A stretch of DNA of 64,000 nucleotides, from the NCBI GenBank assembly GCA_036971475.1, contig JBAIZL010000002.1, forward strand, positions 173,931,024-173,995,023. Reading direction: 5' to 3'. Source of the stretch: Prosapia bicincta (taxonomy: Eukaryota; Arthropoda; Insecta; Hemiptera; Cercopidae). A program made the translations under genes and the position numbers. The first letter of the stretch is position 1; the number at the start of each line of letters is the position of its first letter. The notes beneath the pieces are model-generated. The model saw nothing but the letters and a program-made list of their open reading frames with translations. It ran no database searches and was not told the DNA's origin. Shown piece by piece: positions 10,401 through 22,885 of this stretch.

Positions 10401-13216
10401 TTATTATACGGTTGCCAGGTTCTACCTGATAGACGAGGTGTAAATGTGTGTCAGGCTTAGATCATATAGGCTTTGGCCGGCGGTTTACCGACATAGTAAG
10501 CCCATGTAAGTCGGCTTAGCATAGTATGTATGCAGGTTTACACGCATATTTGTTTAACACATTATGTGGACTATCACGTATGTAGGCTTAACACGGTATA
10601 TACGAATATGTATGATAGCATGCATGTTGGCTTAGCTTCGTTTTAGGATCGTTTTATAACATATATTTATTCTCGTTTTGTGATAGGCCTCTTTATTAGT
10701 GTTTCTCCATATACACCTTTTATATCTAGATACATTTGCAGCTATAGGATATATCCATTGATGCTATTTGATTATTTACATTGATTTCTGATTATATATA
10801 TGTATACCGTGGTATGACGATATTACATAGTAATTTGATACAGTATTCAGATCATAAACATGCGCCTAGATTCACAACGACACAGCCGTGCGGGTTTCAA
10901 GCCTGCTGTAGCGGTCACCGGCCGTCGTTGCGGTTTTTAGATAATGCGTTATCGCTGCAAGTCTGTACATGTCTAACACACGGTCGAGCGTATTCCTTGA
11001 AACGACAGGGCTTTATTGCTTTGTTTATTATTTTGTAGCATAGAGAAATTTTGAGTTTGGCAATCATAACCCTTTGCCCCTCTAGTTAGGGTGGGCCTAA
11101 TATCTGCATAGAGTCGCTCGAACGCGGATACGTCATCAAATATATTAAACCTTTACGTGGGCCTGATAGGTTATGCATTGGTAGATGTACCTTATAGTAC
11201 TTCCCATATTATACGATTGCCAGGTTCTACCTGATATATGAGGTGAAACTATCTCAGTTCATATAGGCTGTGGCCAGTGATTTACCGACATAGTAGACGC
11301 ATTTAGGGATTCATGTATGTAGGCCTAGCATAGTATGTATGCAAGCTTGCGTATATGTTTAACACATTATGTGGGCTATCGTATATATTGGTTTAGCTAT
11401 ACCTTATAGTACTCCCCACATTATACGGTTGCCTGCTCGTGGTTCTACCTGATATATGAGGTGAAACTATCTCGGTTCATATAGGCTTTGGCCGGTGATT
11501 TACCGACATAGTATGTCGGCCTAGCATAGTATGTATGTAGGCTTGCATATTTGTTTAACACATTATGTGGGCTGTCATATATATATTGGTTTAACACGTT
11601 ATATAGGCCTTCTCGTCTTACATTGACCGTTTACGTAGGCCTACCGGGCCCCTGCGTTGTGATTGGTCGATTCAACTTGTTGACTATTTGAACTCTATGT
11701 AGGTCGTTGGTCGTTTGATCTAACCGATAATTTTTTGGTAATTTCATTTGATAACCACCCCCACTTGATGCCTGAATCCAGGGTTACTTTACCTATCGGC
11801 TGGCTTCGAGATGGCTTTTACCTGAGTCCTTGCTCCGTGTTTGCTTTACCTATGGTCTGACTCCATGGTAGCTTTACCTAGGCCCCGACTCCATGGTAGC
11901 TTTACCGATGGTCTGCCTCAATGGTAGCTTTACCTAGGGCCTGGCTGGCTTTACCTCAGGCCCGACTCCTCGGTTACTTTACCTATGGTCTGACACCTGG
12001 ATGGCTTTACCTAGGACTTGGTGGAGGTGTTTGTCTTGGTCGATAGGTTGTAATTGATATAGCAACCATCCTGGCCAGACTCTTGGGTAGCTTTACCTTA
12101 AGCCTTTTCTTCAGGGGGCTTTACTTAAGGGCCTGCCTTGGGTTGGCTAAATCCCCGCTGCAGGGATGCTATGCCTGAGGTTTGGAGGGGTCTACCTCCA
12201 AGATAGTGTGTTAACTCTGTGGGTTTGCCCCTTGCCCTGCATCAGCCAGTTTATTTAGGGTAGAACACTCTAGTTAGGGTATGCCTACTACTTGCCTAGA
12301 CTCGCTCAAGCGCTGATACGTCATCAGATAACCGTTAAATCTTTCCAAAAGTTACCCCCACCACCGGAGCTATTCCGGGGTTACTTTACCTAAGGGTTGG
12401 CCTCGTGATGGCTTTACCCGAGGGCTAGCTCCGTGTTAGCTTTACCTAAGGCATAGCTGCTGGGTGGCAGGGCTCGGTTTGGCTTTAACCGAGACCGTGC
12501 TCCGTGTTAGCTTTACCCGCTCTTAGGCGGTGTTACCTCAAGCGCGGGTTCGGGAGCGACTTTTACCTAGGTCACCGATCATTTTTGGCAATCTGAAAAC
12601 AGGTGACCCCGCCCCCACAACGGTCCATAATAGACTTTAACCATACCATATACAGTCATTTGATCCAACCGGTCGATTTTCGGCAATTTCATATTTTTGT
12701 AAAAACTACCCCTTGGTGAAACAGCCCCCGCAATGGTCCAAAAGGACTCTAGACATATCCTGTACTGTCTATTGATCCAACCGATCGATTTTCGGCAATT
12801 TCATATTTTTTGTAAAAACTACCCCTAGGTAAAACTACCCCTACAGTAGCGATAATTCACTCTAGACTCACCCTATCGGTCAAGAAACGTTTTTCCAAAA
12901 TTTTTTCGAAAACTACCCCCCACCCCCAATCCTCCCCCGGAGCTACCCCCGGAGATGGTCCTGAACGTAGCTAAGGTCACCCCCCACACTTGGGTTAGGT
13001 TAGGTTAGATGCATTTTGGTTAGCTTAGGTCAGTGGGCTAGAAATAAATTGTTTCGAAAAACTACCCCCTACCCCTCTAAACGTGGTCAAAACCACCCTT
13101 ATGGGTTGGATGAAGGTCAGCGTCAACCCTCTGCATCATCCGAAACTACCCCTATAGTCCTAGGTTACGTAGCGGCCGAGTTAGGGGTGGTGCGCTGAAC
13201 TGACCTCATTCCTACT
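7479..13216 (-). repeat. Right arm of the giant inverted repeat
   Basis: Reverse complement of the left arm, block for block. Differences are scattered substitutions. For example, in the three longest mirrored open frames I see one amino-acid change each (Leu/Val, Ile/Asn, Tyr/Cys), and two substitutions occur in the outer 270 bp. High similarity without indels points to recent formation or ongoing gene conversion between arms. Confidence 0.9.
7485..7640 (+). repeat. Inner-end copy of the terminal segment (right arm)
   Basis: Same orientation as and collinear with 1752-1907, clearly diverged (I judge roughly 70-75% identity by eye). The mirrored copies are 7266-7421 and 12999-13154 on the other strand. 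The 5.7-kb arm thus looks like an inverted-repeat-bounded unit itself. Confidence 0.65.
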
Positions 13217-13222
13217 TATTGT
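13216..13222 (+). repeat. Right direct repeat (target-site duplication) of the palindrome
   Basis: TTATTGT, partner of 1683-1689. The next bases differ (C at 13223, A at 1690). Confidence 0.7.
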
Positions 13223-15534
13223 CAATGTTACACCGCTTATGAAATGGAAATGGTCAGATCTTTACTGAAGTGACGTAGGAATTGCAGAGGAAGCGATATT
13301 TTTTCTGGTTTATACAAAGAGGTTATTAAAATGGGTTGAATGTATTTTACATTGTTGGAAAATATACAAAGCAGAGAAAAATAAAACCTTTATATAGATT
13401 AGGTGAGTAGGTGTTCATATCATAATTGTAAAGTCGTATTAAATGGATTTTATCTTTTAAATTTTTTCCTTGAATGAAATTTACATAAACTACTAGCCTA
13501 TCACAGGTAATATTCTCCCAAATATCTCAAACCAATATCACTAAGAGGAATTATTTCCACTCAAGCTATTGTTAATGCTTTTTTGAAATATTGCGTAAAC
13601 TAACTAAATCATAGTTCCTTCATAATATTTGGCGGGCTACCATTATGAATTATTATTGTGTATTTCCTTAAAAATAGTTTAAAACATTTTAAAATAATTA
13701 TAATGTAGTAAAGAATACAAAACGTAGAACAGTGGTTTATCTAAAGGTTATTTCATATGAAAGTTATTGCGAAACAAATTTACTTTAACCTTGGTGGAAA
13801 AGGTTTTTCACCTACAAAAAAAATATTATCATAGAAACCTTTGCTGGGGAATATCACACCCAGACACTTAATGCCGTATAAAAATGTTTATGTTATATGA
13901 TTCTTATGGAATCAATAAGTTTTTTGCTCAGCCTGTTATTAATGTTTTTTTTTTTGTGAGTGAAATATAAACGTTTGTTGAATTTTTGTTACTGGTGCAT
14001 TACCCTTCAAGACACCGGGAGATGTTCATAGACTTTTTGGGAGAGATAAGTTTGTGACAGAGTAAAGTTTTCGAAAGATAGGTAATATTTGCTTCGAAAA
14101 AGTATTGAAATTATTAAATTTTGAGAAAATGTTTTTAATTTTGCATGCATTAAATGTTTAATGAATTCTATAATATCCCAGAAATTAATGCGTCTATCGA
14201 GGGCACTGAGATGTTGTAATATTGGTATATAGATCGTGAGCACAGATGCAGTAACGCGATGCGTTCTTTAATGTTTTTTTCTAATTCTCTAACCACTTCT
14301 GAAATAAAATTAAGCCAATCATCTTTACAATAATTTTCTAATAACTTTTACATCCCTACAAGTAGCTTAAACACATTACTTACAATAATGTCTCCTTGAT
14401 GTTGAACAAGGAACCACGAGAACCCCATCAAGATTAGAAAACAACATGAAACTCTGGCCGAAAATTACAAAACTTACCAAAATAACAAAACAATCGAAAC
14501 TATAAGATCACTTATAAATGTAGTTGGTTAAATAAGGTACTGAAATAAATCTAGATTTTTGTTAATAACTAATTTATTTCAAATCATATTTTTAAGAATC
14601 TGTTTATATATAAAGGATCACGTCATACTTGAAAACCAAAAAAATGTTTTAAAACGTAAAATAATACTTAACACATATTCCTGACATTTCGATGCAACAG
14701 TGGTATCCTCTTTAGACGTTCAATATTAAATAGATATTAAATCACAACCTATTTACACAAATCTAAATAACAATAACATAATTATAAAAATTAATACAAA
14801 TATGTATTACTACAATTTAAGCATTTTAATGTAAGGATATTAAATTCTCGGATTTTGCGTTAATTTAATTTACGCAGAACAAGAAATATAAAGAAATGTT
14901 TTGAAGTCAATTCATATTTAAATCAACAAATAAAATTTTATTTTCGTTAGTTTTTAATAAATAATTACAAATAATGTGAATAAAGTATACTGCCTATCTG
15001 ATAAAACAGCTGTTCTACCACATACCCTTTAAAATAAAATGAGCTGTTTTATGAAATCATGTCATCACTTATTCTAAGCTAAATGGGGAGTAATAACTAT
15101 ATTGCATATATTACCCTCTTAGGAATAGTTATTCTTCCATAAAAAAGTATAATAATTTCATTAAATTTAATTAATGTGTTAGTATTTGAAAAAATCTGTA
15201 ATAACATCAAGTGTCATACAATCAAAGTTAAAAAAATGTATTTTAATTTGTGTGAATGAATTAAGAGTATTTTATTAACGATTGAAAATTTGAACTGATA
15301 TATATATATAAGGAGAAGTGAACTAATAGAAGGAATAGGAAAAAAAGATACTTGCTTTCCTTTCCTGTAGGTGGCATATATTTGACTAATGTAATGCAGT
15401 TCTTATTATTAACTTCAATTTGTATAATGTACGGTTAATAATAATTAGATATATAAAGATGTGACTCGAAAATAATAGACAGAAGATTCGTCCTACAAAC
15501 TTAAAAGCAAATTGAGTCACAGCCTCGACCACTG
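13223..15534. other. AT-rich intergenic DNA
   Basis: No gene seen. It contains a diverged copy of a dispersed repeat near 13333-13380 (GTTGAATG, ACATTGTTGGAAAAT) and a possible hammerhead-like stem-loop on the minus strand at 14679-14725. Confidence 0.6.
14679..14725 (-). other. Hammerhead-like stem-loop candidate
   Basis: On the minus strand the order is ACGTC, TAAAGA, a short stem GAT...ATC, then CGAAATGTC. This resembles the hammerhead order CTGANGA, stem II, GAAA, with a GTC after it, but the core G of CTGA is an A here. It is probably a decayed relative of the stem-loops near 36.4 and 49.4-49.9 kb. Confidence 0.25.
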
Positions 15535-16934
15535 TCAAAGAATGTGCAACGTGACGACAGAAATGCAAATCTATTAATCAAATCTATTGATCAAAGAATG
15601 TACAACGTGACGACAGAAATGAAAATCTATCAATCAGTTCTACTGATCAAAGAATGTGCAACCTGATGACAGAAATGAAAATCTATCAATCAATTCTATT
15701 GATCAAAGAATGTGCAACCTGACGACAGAAATGAAAATCTATCAATCAATTCTATTGATCAAAGAATGTGCAACCTGACGACAGAAATGAAAATCTATCA
15801 ATCAATTCTATTGATCAAAGAATGTGCAACCTGACGACAGAAATGAAAATCTATCAATCAGTTCTATTGATCAAAGAATGTGCAACCTGACGACAGAAAT
15901 GAAAATCTACCAATCAATTCTATTGATCAAAGAATGTGCAACCTGACGACAGAAATGAGAATCTATCAATCAATTCTATTGATCAAAGAATGTGCAACCT
16001 GACGACAGAAATGAAAATCTATCAATCAGTTCTATTGATCAAAGAATGTGCAACCTGACGACAGAAATGAAAATCTATCAATCACTTCTATTGATCAAAG
16101 AATGTGCAACCTGACGACAGAAATGAAAATCTATCAATCAATTCTATTGATCAAATAATGTGCAACCTGACGACAGAAATGAAAATCTATCAATCAATTC
16201 TATTGATCAAAGAATATGCAACCTGACGACAGAAATGAAAATCTATCAATCAATTCTATTGATCCAAGAATGTGCAACCTGACGACAGAAATGAAAATCT
16301 ATCAATCAGTTCTATTGATCAAAGAATGTGCAACCTGACGACAGAAATGAAAATCTATCAATCAATTCTATTGATCAAAGAAAGTGCAACCTGACGACAG
16401 AAATGAAAATCTATCAATCAATTCTATTGATCCAAGAATGTGCAAGCTGACGACAGAAATGAAAATCTATCAATCAGTTCTATTGATCAAAGAATGGGCA
16501 ACCTGACGACAGAAATGAAAATCTACCAATCAATTCTATTGATCAAAGAATGTGCAACCTGACGACAGAAATGAAAATCTATCAATCAATTCTATTGATC
16601 AAAGAATGTGCAACCTGACGACAGAAATGAAAATCTATCAATCAGTTCTATTGATCCAAGAATGTGCAACCTGACGACAGAAATGAAAATCTATCAATCA
16701 GTTCTATTGATCAAAGAATGTGCAACCTGACGACAGAAATGAAAATCTATCAATCAATTCTATTGATCAAAGAATGTGCAACCTGACGACAGAAATGAAA
16801 ATCTATCAATCAGTTCTATTGATCAAAGAATGTGCAACCTGACGACAGAAATGAAAATCTATAAATCAATTCTATTGATCAAATAATGTGCAACGTGAAG
16901 ACAGAAATGCAAATCTATTAATAAATTTTATTAA
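15535..16934 (+). repeat. 56-bp satellite, 25 tandem copies
   Basis: The unit starts TCAAAGAATGTGCAACCTGA and ends ATCAATCAATTCTATTGA. Copy starts fall at 15535 + 56n through 16879 with no indel I could find, so 25 copies span 1,400 bp. Interior copies differ by one or two substitutions (for example CAGTTC/CAATTC). The first and last copies share two variants absent inside: CAACGTGA, and GCAAATCTATTAAT. The unit contains TTGATCAA and an ATCAAT/ATTGAT dyad. It is not coding (56 is not divisible by 3, and stops occur). Confidence 0.97.
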
Positions 16935-17053
16935 AGGGAAATTTAGAAGTTAAAAGGTAATTACAAATGTCAGTTCTTTCAGTACTATAATGCCAGTACT
17001 ATAAACCATCTGTGAAATATACTATTGTTGATATTTATAAAAAAAGTTAAGTA

Positions 17054-17060
<7 letters not shown>

Positions 17061-17125
<65 letters not shown>
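17061..17125. repeat. (TA)n microsatellite
   Basis: Uninterrupted TA dinucleotides. Confidence 0.95.
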
Positions 17126-17129
<4 letters not shown>

Positions 17130-17573
17130 AGAGAAACACAGCTGTATCTGTAATATAAGGCAGGAAGACGAGTCAATTAATATATTACTTATTTTATATA
17201 TTCTTTATTATTAGGGAAAAATTGTAATGAAGGGTTTTATTTTTCTGAAACGTGGTAAATAAAAAATTATAATGAATAATATCTAAATATATAGAGATGG
17301 AATAAAGTTTATAATTATAACTGGGAAGTTCACCTATAAAATACTTTTAATTTACATATTCCTTCCCAACCCTGTCCTTGGGATAGTAGCCTATTAAATG
17401 CAGTAAATAAAATTGAAACCGAGAGTATCTGTGTTCTTTTATTATTCGCAAAATATCACAAGCAAAAAAAATAAATAAAGAAAAATATGTAAACACACAG
17501 TGGTTGTGTCACGCTTATTTCAGGGTGAAGGGTAATGACCGTGAGGTCACGTTTATTTCAAACCGTGAGGACA

Positions 17574-17720
17574 TTACCGGGAGTTGAATACGTTTTTCCA
17601 TTGTTGGAGAATTTACATAAGAGAATACAATTTACGTCTTGTGTCAAACTCAAATAATATGTTGACAATTTTGTACCATCAAGGTTTTTATTCTATCTTT
17701 GCATTTCGAACCACTACTGA
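17574..17720 (+). repeat. Dispersed repeat, copy 1 (related to 29588-29725)
   Basis: CATTACCG, GTTGAATACGTT, ATTGTTGGAGAATTTACATAA, GAATACA and later CTTTGCATTT appear in the same order here and at 29588-29725. A weaker third copy lies at 13333-13380. Non-coding; family unknown. Confidence 0.6.
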
Positions 17721-20700
17721 CAATGTTTTAGTTTTGACATCAACTAGATTCACTCTTAGCAAGAATAAGAAGTGGAAATTAGGTTTTTGATTTTACCTTT
17801 GCTTAATAATGCCAAACAACTAAAACAATAGTTGTAAACAAAAGGTAATAATATCCAAACTGAGACTCATGCAAGACAGCATCTAGTTTAGACGTCAAAG
17901 CTTCTCGCTTTGAATTATTCTTGAATAAAGCAATAAAGTGTTGAGTATATTAGCCCAGAGTTGTTGTTAAATTTTCATTTGAATCTTACCATAGGTTTTC
18001 CTATATACTTTTATAAATTCACGCGTAAGTAATATAAAGTAACGACCAGAAAACTGCCGTCGGTATCTTTGTTAAATTTGTTATTTAGAGTTGACTAGAG
18101 TATCAAAGAACCCAATTAACGGATTTGAAATATAAGTCCTAAGCCTGAAGCCAATTAATTGTTCATTATTATATATCATCTCCTATTTACAGTGCCAGTT
18201 TCTTCAAATAAAATTTTCCATTAATTTAAATTCTAACACATTTAAGCAATAGTAAACAAATTCCCTTTAGAAAGGTTATTAATTAAAAAAGTATATAGAG
18301 GGATTTACATTGCACCCATTTTGTGTATTTTACAATTCTTGAAGCTCATTGCTTCCCAGAAATATATAAAATTTTCCTAGCATCATACTGTTTATTTCCA
18401 CAACAGATAATATTCAACAATCTTCTTACAGAGATAAACATTTATGGCTCACCGACATAATGAAACTGCTAATTCACTAGGAAAGATGCAACGTAAAATC
18501 TTGATAGGCCATAAAATGTTCTTAGCGTGATATTCCGGTGCAAGTTGCTGTGATACAATGGACGTGGGTTATGTTTTCCTTCGGTAAATACCTAAACTTT
18601 TCCTAATATAACTTACATTAAAATAAATGTGGTCTACTTGAAGTAATGAAAAATCAATTATGTGTTAGAGTAAACTCTTCAAGTTTATGATCTATTTACT
18701 ATGTACCCTTTAGTGATATTTAAAACTTCCTACTCATATTAACAGACCCGTTGTATTTTATTACAAAACAAACAAACATAGATTCTAGCTTATTCCGGTT
18801 ATATGCTCTTGCGCTTTATGGTAACAGACATTGTGGCCATTAGTGTGTGGAGAGATTTACTAATTTCCAGATGATTAGGAAGGAGAGATTATAACCCCTG
18901 GTCTCTGGTCTAGGATGCAAATTGCAGTTATTGTGAGTTTTGTCTTGATGAATAACTGACGTAAGCGAGGCCATTCTAAAGTTATCTGCTCGTGATATGC
19001 TTACTTGTTACAAACGTGTCTATGAAGGATATTAAATAATGTAAAATTGAGCATACCATCTTTTCTCAGATTGGGAAAAGGATACGACACGAAGAATAAT
19101 TTTCGGTTATAGAGTGCACGGAAACAAAACGAAACAGATATGGTGTTAAGGTTGTATGGTTCTGGCTGTTTGCCCGAACAACACAACTTCACGTTACAGA
19201 AAAGGCATATTGCCATTTACACAATAAAACCATTTAACAAATAATAAAACCTGGAACAACGTGGAAGTAAATATAAAAACGAAAAGGAAATATTAAACAA
19301 TTTTTTTTAAAGTTCGAAATGAAATTATTGATATACAATATTTTTTTTTATAAATTAATGTAACAATTCAATGAAACCGTAACAAATATAATATGGAAAT
19401 ACGCATTGGGAAGATATAATAGTTTTATGTAATGAGTAATATGAATAGTGTAAACATTCGCAGTAATGACAAAAAAAAAATTCATAAAAAAATATACGAA
19501 GTTAATTTTTGAACAGTAATTTTTAATCTCCAAAGTTATTAGATCAGGTTTACAACTACAGTTTTCTGAGAACATATTTAGAGAAGAACATTCAGAACAA
19601 ACAAAACGTATAATAATAACATATATATGATATAAAAAAAGATATTCAAAACGAAATCTAATCGATAAAATAAAGATTTGAAATTTCGATTTTATCAACA
19701 ATGGCTATGCCAATAAAGAAACAATTTTAGTAATTATTAAAATATAAGGAGAAAATAATGCAAAACAACTAAAAGTTCCTTTTGAAAGAGATCTAACAAG
19801 GATTAAACATTCATTACAAGAAAGAAATGTAGCTAATTCTGGAAGATATCACGATTCTATTTAGTTGCTTATATGGTTTATAGTTAGTACGATTCTATGG
19901 TTGTTTATAGTACAAAAGATGTGAAAAAATAGACCTAAATATATATTTTTGGTAAAATTAAACTCCCCAACTGAAATCAAAGTATGTAAAATAATCCTAA
20001 ACAACTTAAGTGAGTAAAAAATATATTAAAGAAGAGATAAATGAAAATTATAGGAAACTTTGAATGAAAATAATTCCGAAATGAAAGATAAATGTGAAGG
20101 TAAATATAAGCAACAAATTCTGAAGAGACTTTAAATTTAAAAGTCTCTTTTAAATCTCGTTCGATCGAGGAATATAAAGAATATTTGATAGTTTATACAG
20201 GAAACCAATTTTAGGAAAACATTGAATATAAAATGATAGAGTAGACATAATATGGACAAATGTGTTATTGGAAGTAAAACTAGTGTACATAATTAACAAA
20301 AAATTAAGAAAAAAACATTTCTCTAACTTGTTAAGAAGATGTAACTTCAGTACAAGCAATATGTTCTACCCTGGCTAACCACTTCCAATAATATGTTAAC
20401 CAAATTATTCTAGACCAAATTAACGTTTTCCAAATGGAGAAGCTTTGAAGAAAAAACTTTTTTTTTCGTTTTCCTATTCGATGTTTTCCTATTACCAAGA
20501 CTTATTAAATATCACGAGAAAATAAGAGGGCTTTTATAAATCTTTCTCTACACGAGCTTTTTATATTCCATTGCGTTCGTTAACCTTATTCTATTGCCAG
20601 AGAATAACGATTACTGCTGCTACTTTAGTTATTTCCGAAAACCTTTTAAAAACTGTAAGGTTTGCCCTAACAATTGTTTGGCGTTTTTCACTTAAAGAAT

Positions 20701-20795
20701 ATAAGAAATTTACCTTTTATTAGATAACGTATTTTTAGAGCGGTAAATGTAAACATTGAAATAATTATTAAAAAAAAAAATATATATATATGATG

Positions 20796-21061
20796 ATGAT
20801 GAATAGTTACTATCTGGAGTACATCCATTCATTCTGCAGTCCATAAATTCGCAGTTCCGACGTTTCGCTAGAATCTCATCCAGCATTGACGAGGTGAACC
20901 CAACAACAGTAGAAGAACGAGTCTTCTACTGTGGTCTCGCTCTTCTACTGTTGTTGGGTTCACCACGTCAATGCTGGATGAGATTCTAGCGAAACGTCGG
21001 AACTGTGAATTTATGAACTGCAGAATTAACGGATGTACTCCAGATAGTAACTTTTCATCAT
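20796..21061. repeat. Hairpin (MITE-like) repeat, ~117-bp arms
   Basis: Arms 20805-20921 and 20936-21052 are inverted copies (pair sum 41857) around a 14-nt loop. Pairing continues weakly outward to about 20796/21061. The right arm carries GGATGAGATTC followed by TAGCGAAACGTCGG, a word order seen in hammerhead-like repeats of Penelope-type elements. (TA)n lies on both sides. No coding capacity. Confidence 0.85.
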
Positions 21062-21092
21062 ATTTTTCCATCCGTGAAGAAATACGTATCAT

Positions 21093-21097
<5 letters not shown>

Positions 21098-21139
<42 letters not shown>
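21098..21139. repeat. (TA)n microsatellite
   Basis: Between two hairpin repeats. Confidence 0.95.
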
Positions 21140-21140
<1 letters not shown>

Positions 21141-21186
21141 CTTAATATTTTACGTTGTCCATCATTTTTCCGTTGCACTGACTTTA

Positions 21187-21393
21187 TGAAGTTAATTACT
21201 ATTGTAAATACTTTTATCCACCACTAAGTGCAATGATTTTACCTTGAGTGATGAGGCGCCTTTCGGTCACTTGACCATTGTAATCACAGTGATTCGACAA
21301 TGGTCAAATGACCGAAAGTTGCCTCATCAAACAAGGTAAAATTATTGCACTTAGTGGTGGATAAAAGTATTTACAACAGTAATATATTAACTT

Positions 21394-21395
<2 letters not shown>
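21187..21395. repeat. Second hairpin repeat, ~95-bp arms
   Basis: Left arm 21187-21281 and right arm 21297-21395 are inverted copies with a few differences and small indels. They run from TGAAGTTAAT...ACCATTGT to ACAATGGT...TTAACTTCA. Both arms carry TTTCGGTCA/TGACCGAAA and TAAGTGCAAT/ATTGCACTTA. Directly followed by a compound microsatellite. Confidence 0.85.
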
Positions 21396-21549
<154 letters not shown>

Positions 21550-21559
21550 TTGTTGAATT

Positions 21560-22415
21560 TTTAAGTAACCAAATAGCTTTTACACTAAAAAGCATTTAAT
21601 TTTTGGGATATATACTGATCGTAAAGAAAAATAAACATATAGAAACAATCTAATGTTAGTCGAATTTAAATAGCTTACTTATAAATGTGATTAGATACAA
21701 ATTTCGTCGTAGCCAAACTGATATCTGTTTATCACTTTTTAATTTTAAAACAACATTTGTAACGAAATAAATTATTTATTACTTGTATTGATGTTTTAAA
21801 AAGAAATTATTTGAGAAGATTCATTCTATGCTTCATCTTCAAAATAGGTTAGACATGCGATGAAGCTTTTTTAGAACATACCTGACTATCATGAATAAAA
21901 CTCCTACATCATGAGATATTTACATGTATAACTTTTGTCTATATTTATAAAGATTTACTTGCAAACGGTTTAGTTACTATATCTCCTTCTGCTTTTAAAA
22001 TGTATCCATCTCCTTATCCGCCCTATAAACCCTCCTTATCCGCAAAGGTATATCTCAAGATTTCATTTAATATAAACACTAAAGAGGTTTAGAGTTCTCA
22101 TATCTAAAGCGTGACTGATTTATTTTCTGTAAGCTAATTATTTTACTGAACTTTACGTCCATCTAAACTTCATATCGCACAAGAAGTGTTTTATTATAAG
22201 ATATAATTCTCAATAAGTCGAATCGTCACGTTTTGAGTAAAAAAGGAAATTATTCGAGATACATGTCAATGAATAGTACATTTCTTGTTTGCTTTGACGT
22301 AGGAGTAACAAATCGTCCAGTCGTCTTCGATCTTATTCTGGGACAACTGTAATAAATCTCGTTTTAAATCCTCTTTGTATAATAGTTCTACGGTAGTAAT
22401 TATGCACACAGAAAT
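21560..22415. other. AT-rich intergenic DNA
   Basis: Nothing recognised. Confidence 0.6.
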
Positions 22416-22629
<214 letters not shown>

Positions 22630-22885
22630 TGAAACGGGTCAAGATTGTCTCGTTTCAATTCAATAAAAAATTATAATAATCCAAATTTATGAAATATAAT
22701 TTAAATAAATTTTCAAGCCATGAATATTGACCATTAAGTCTATAATGCTAAAATAAATTGTAATTGTACAAAAATCATGACTTCGGGAGTGTTCTCTGTA
22801 CTACGAAAAAATCAGTGTTCTACAATATTTTAAATAAACAGTTAAGACAAGAAAAAACGGCAAAATCCAAGTCAGACAAGCAAAT

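Larger units (their letters stand above)
1690..13216. mobile_element. 11.5-kb palindromic (fold-back) element
   Basis: The sequence from 1690 reads as the reverse complement of the sequence ending at 13216. A base x pairs with 14906-x at both the outer ends (1690/13216) and the inner ends (7427/7479), so there is no net length difference between arms. Identity is about 99% where I compared it. Both ends are flanked by TATTGT. Termini are AGTAGGAATG...CATTCCTACT. No reading frame exceeds 85 codons, so the element encodes no visible transposase. A 6-bp duplication with AG/CT ends recalls Polinton/Maverick. A 7-bp duplication with giant inverted repeats recalls Galileo/P-type fold-back elements. 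Neither assignment can be proved without coding sequence. A fused inverted read is the main alternative, but the non-palindromic flanks and the duplication argue against it. Confidence 0.8.
16935..20779. other. AT-rich intergenic DNA with a (TA)n tract
   Basis: Holds a (TA)n run at 17061-17125 and the dispersed repeat at 17574-17720. I see no gene. Confidence 0.6.

Noticed and set aside
15535..16934. CRISPR-like array
   Set aside because: The 56-bp units are contiguous and near-identical with no unique spacers, and the window is eukaryotic. It is a tandem satellite.
19348..19701. 117-codon minus-strand open frame as a gene
   Set aside because: AT-driven hydrophobic translation with no recognisable family and no supporting context.
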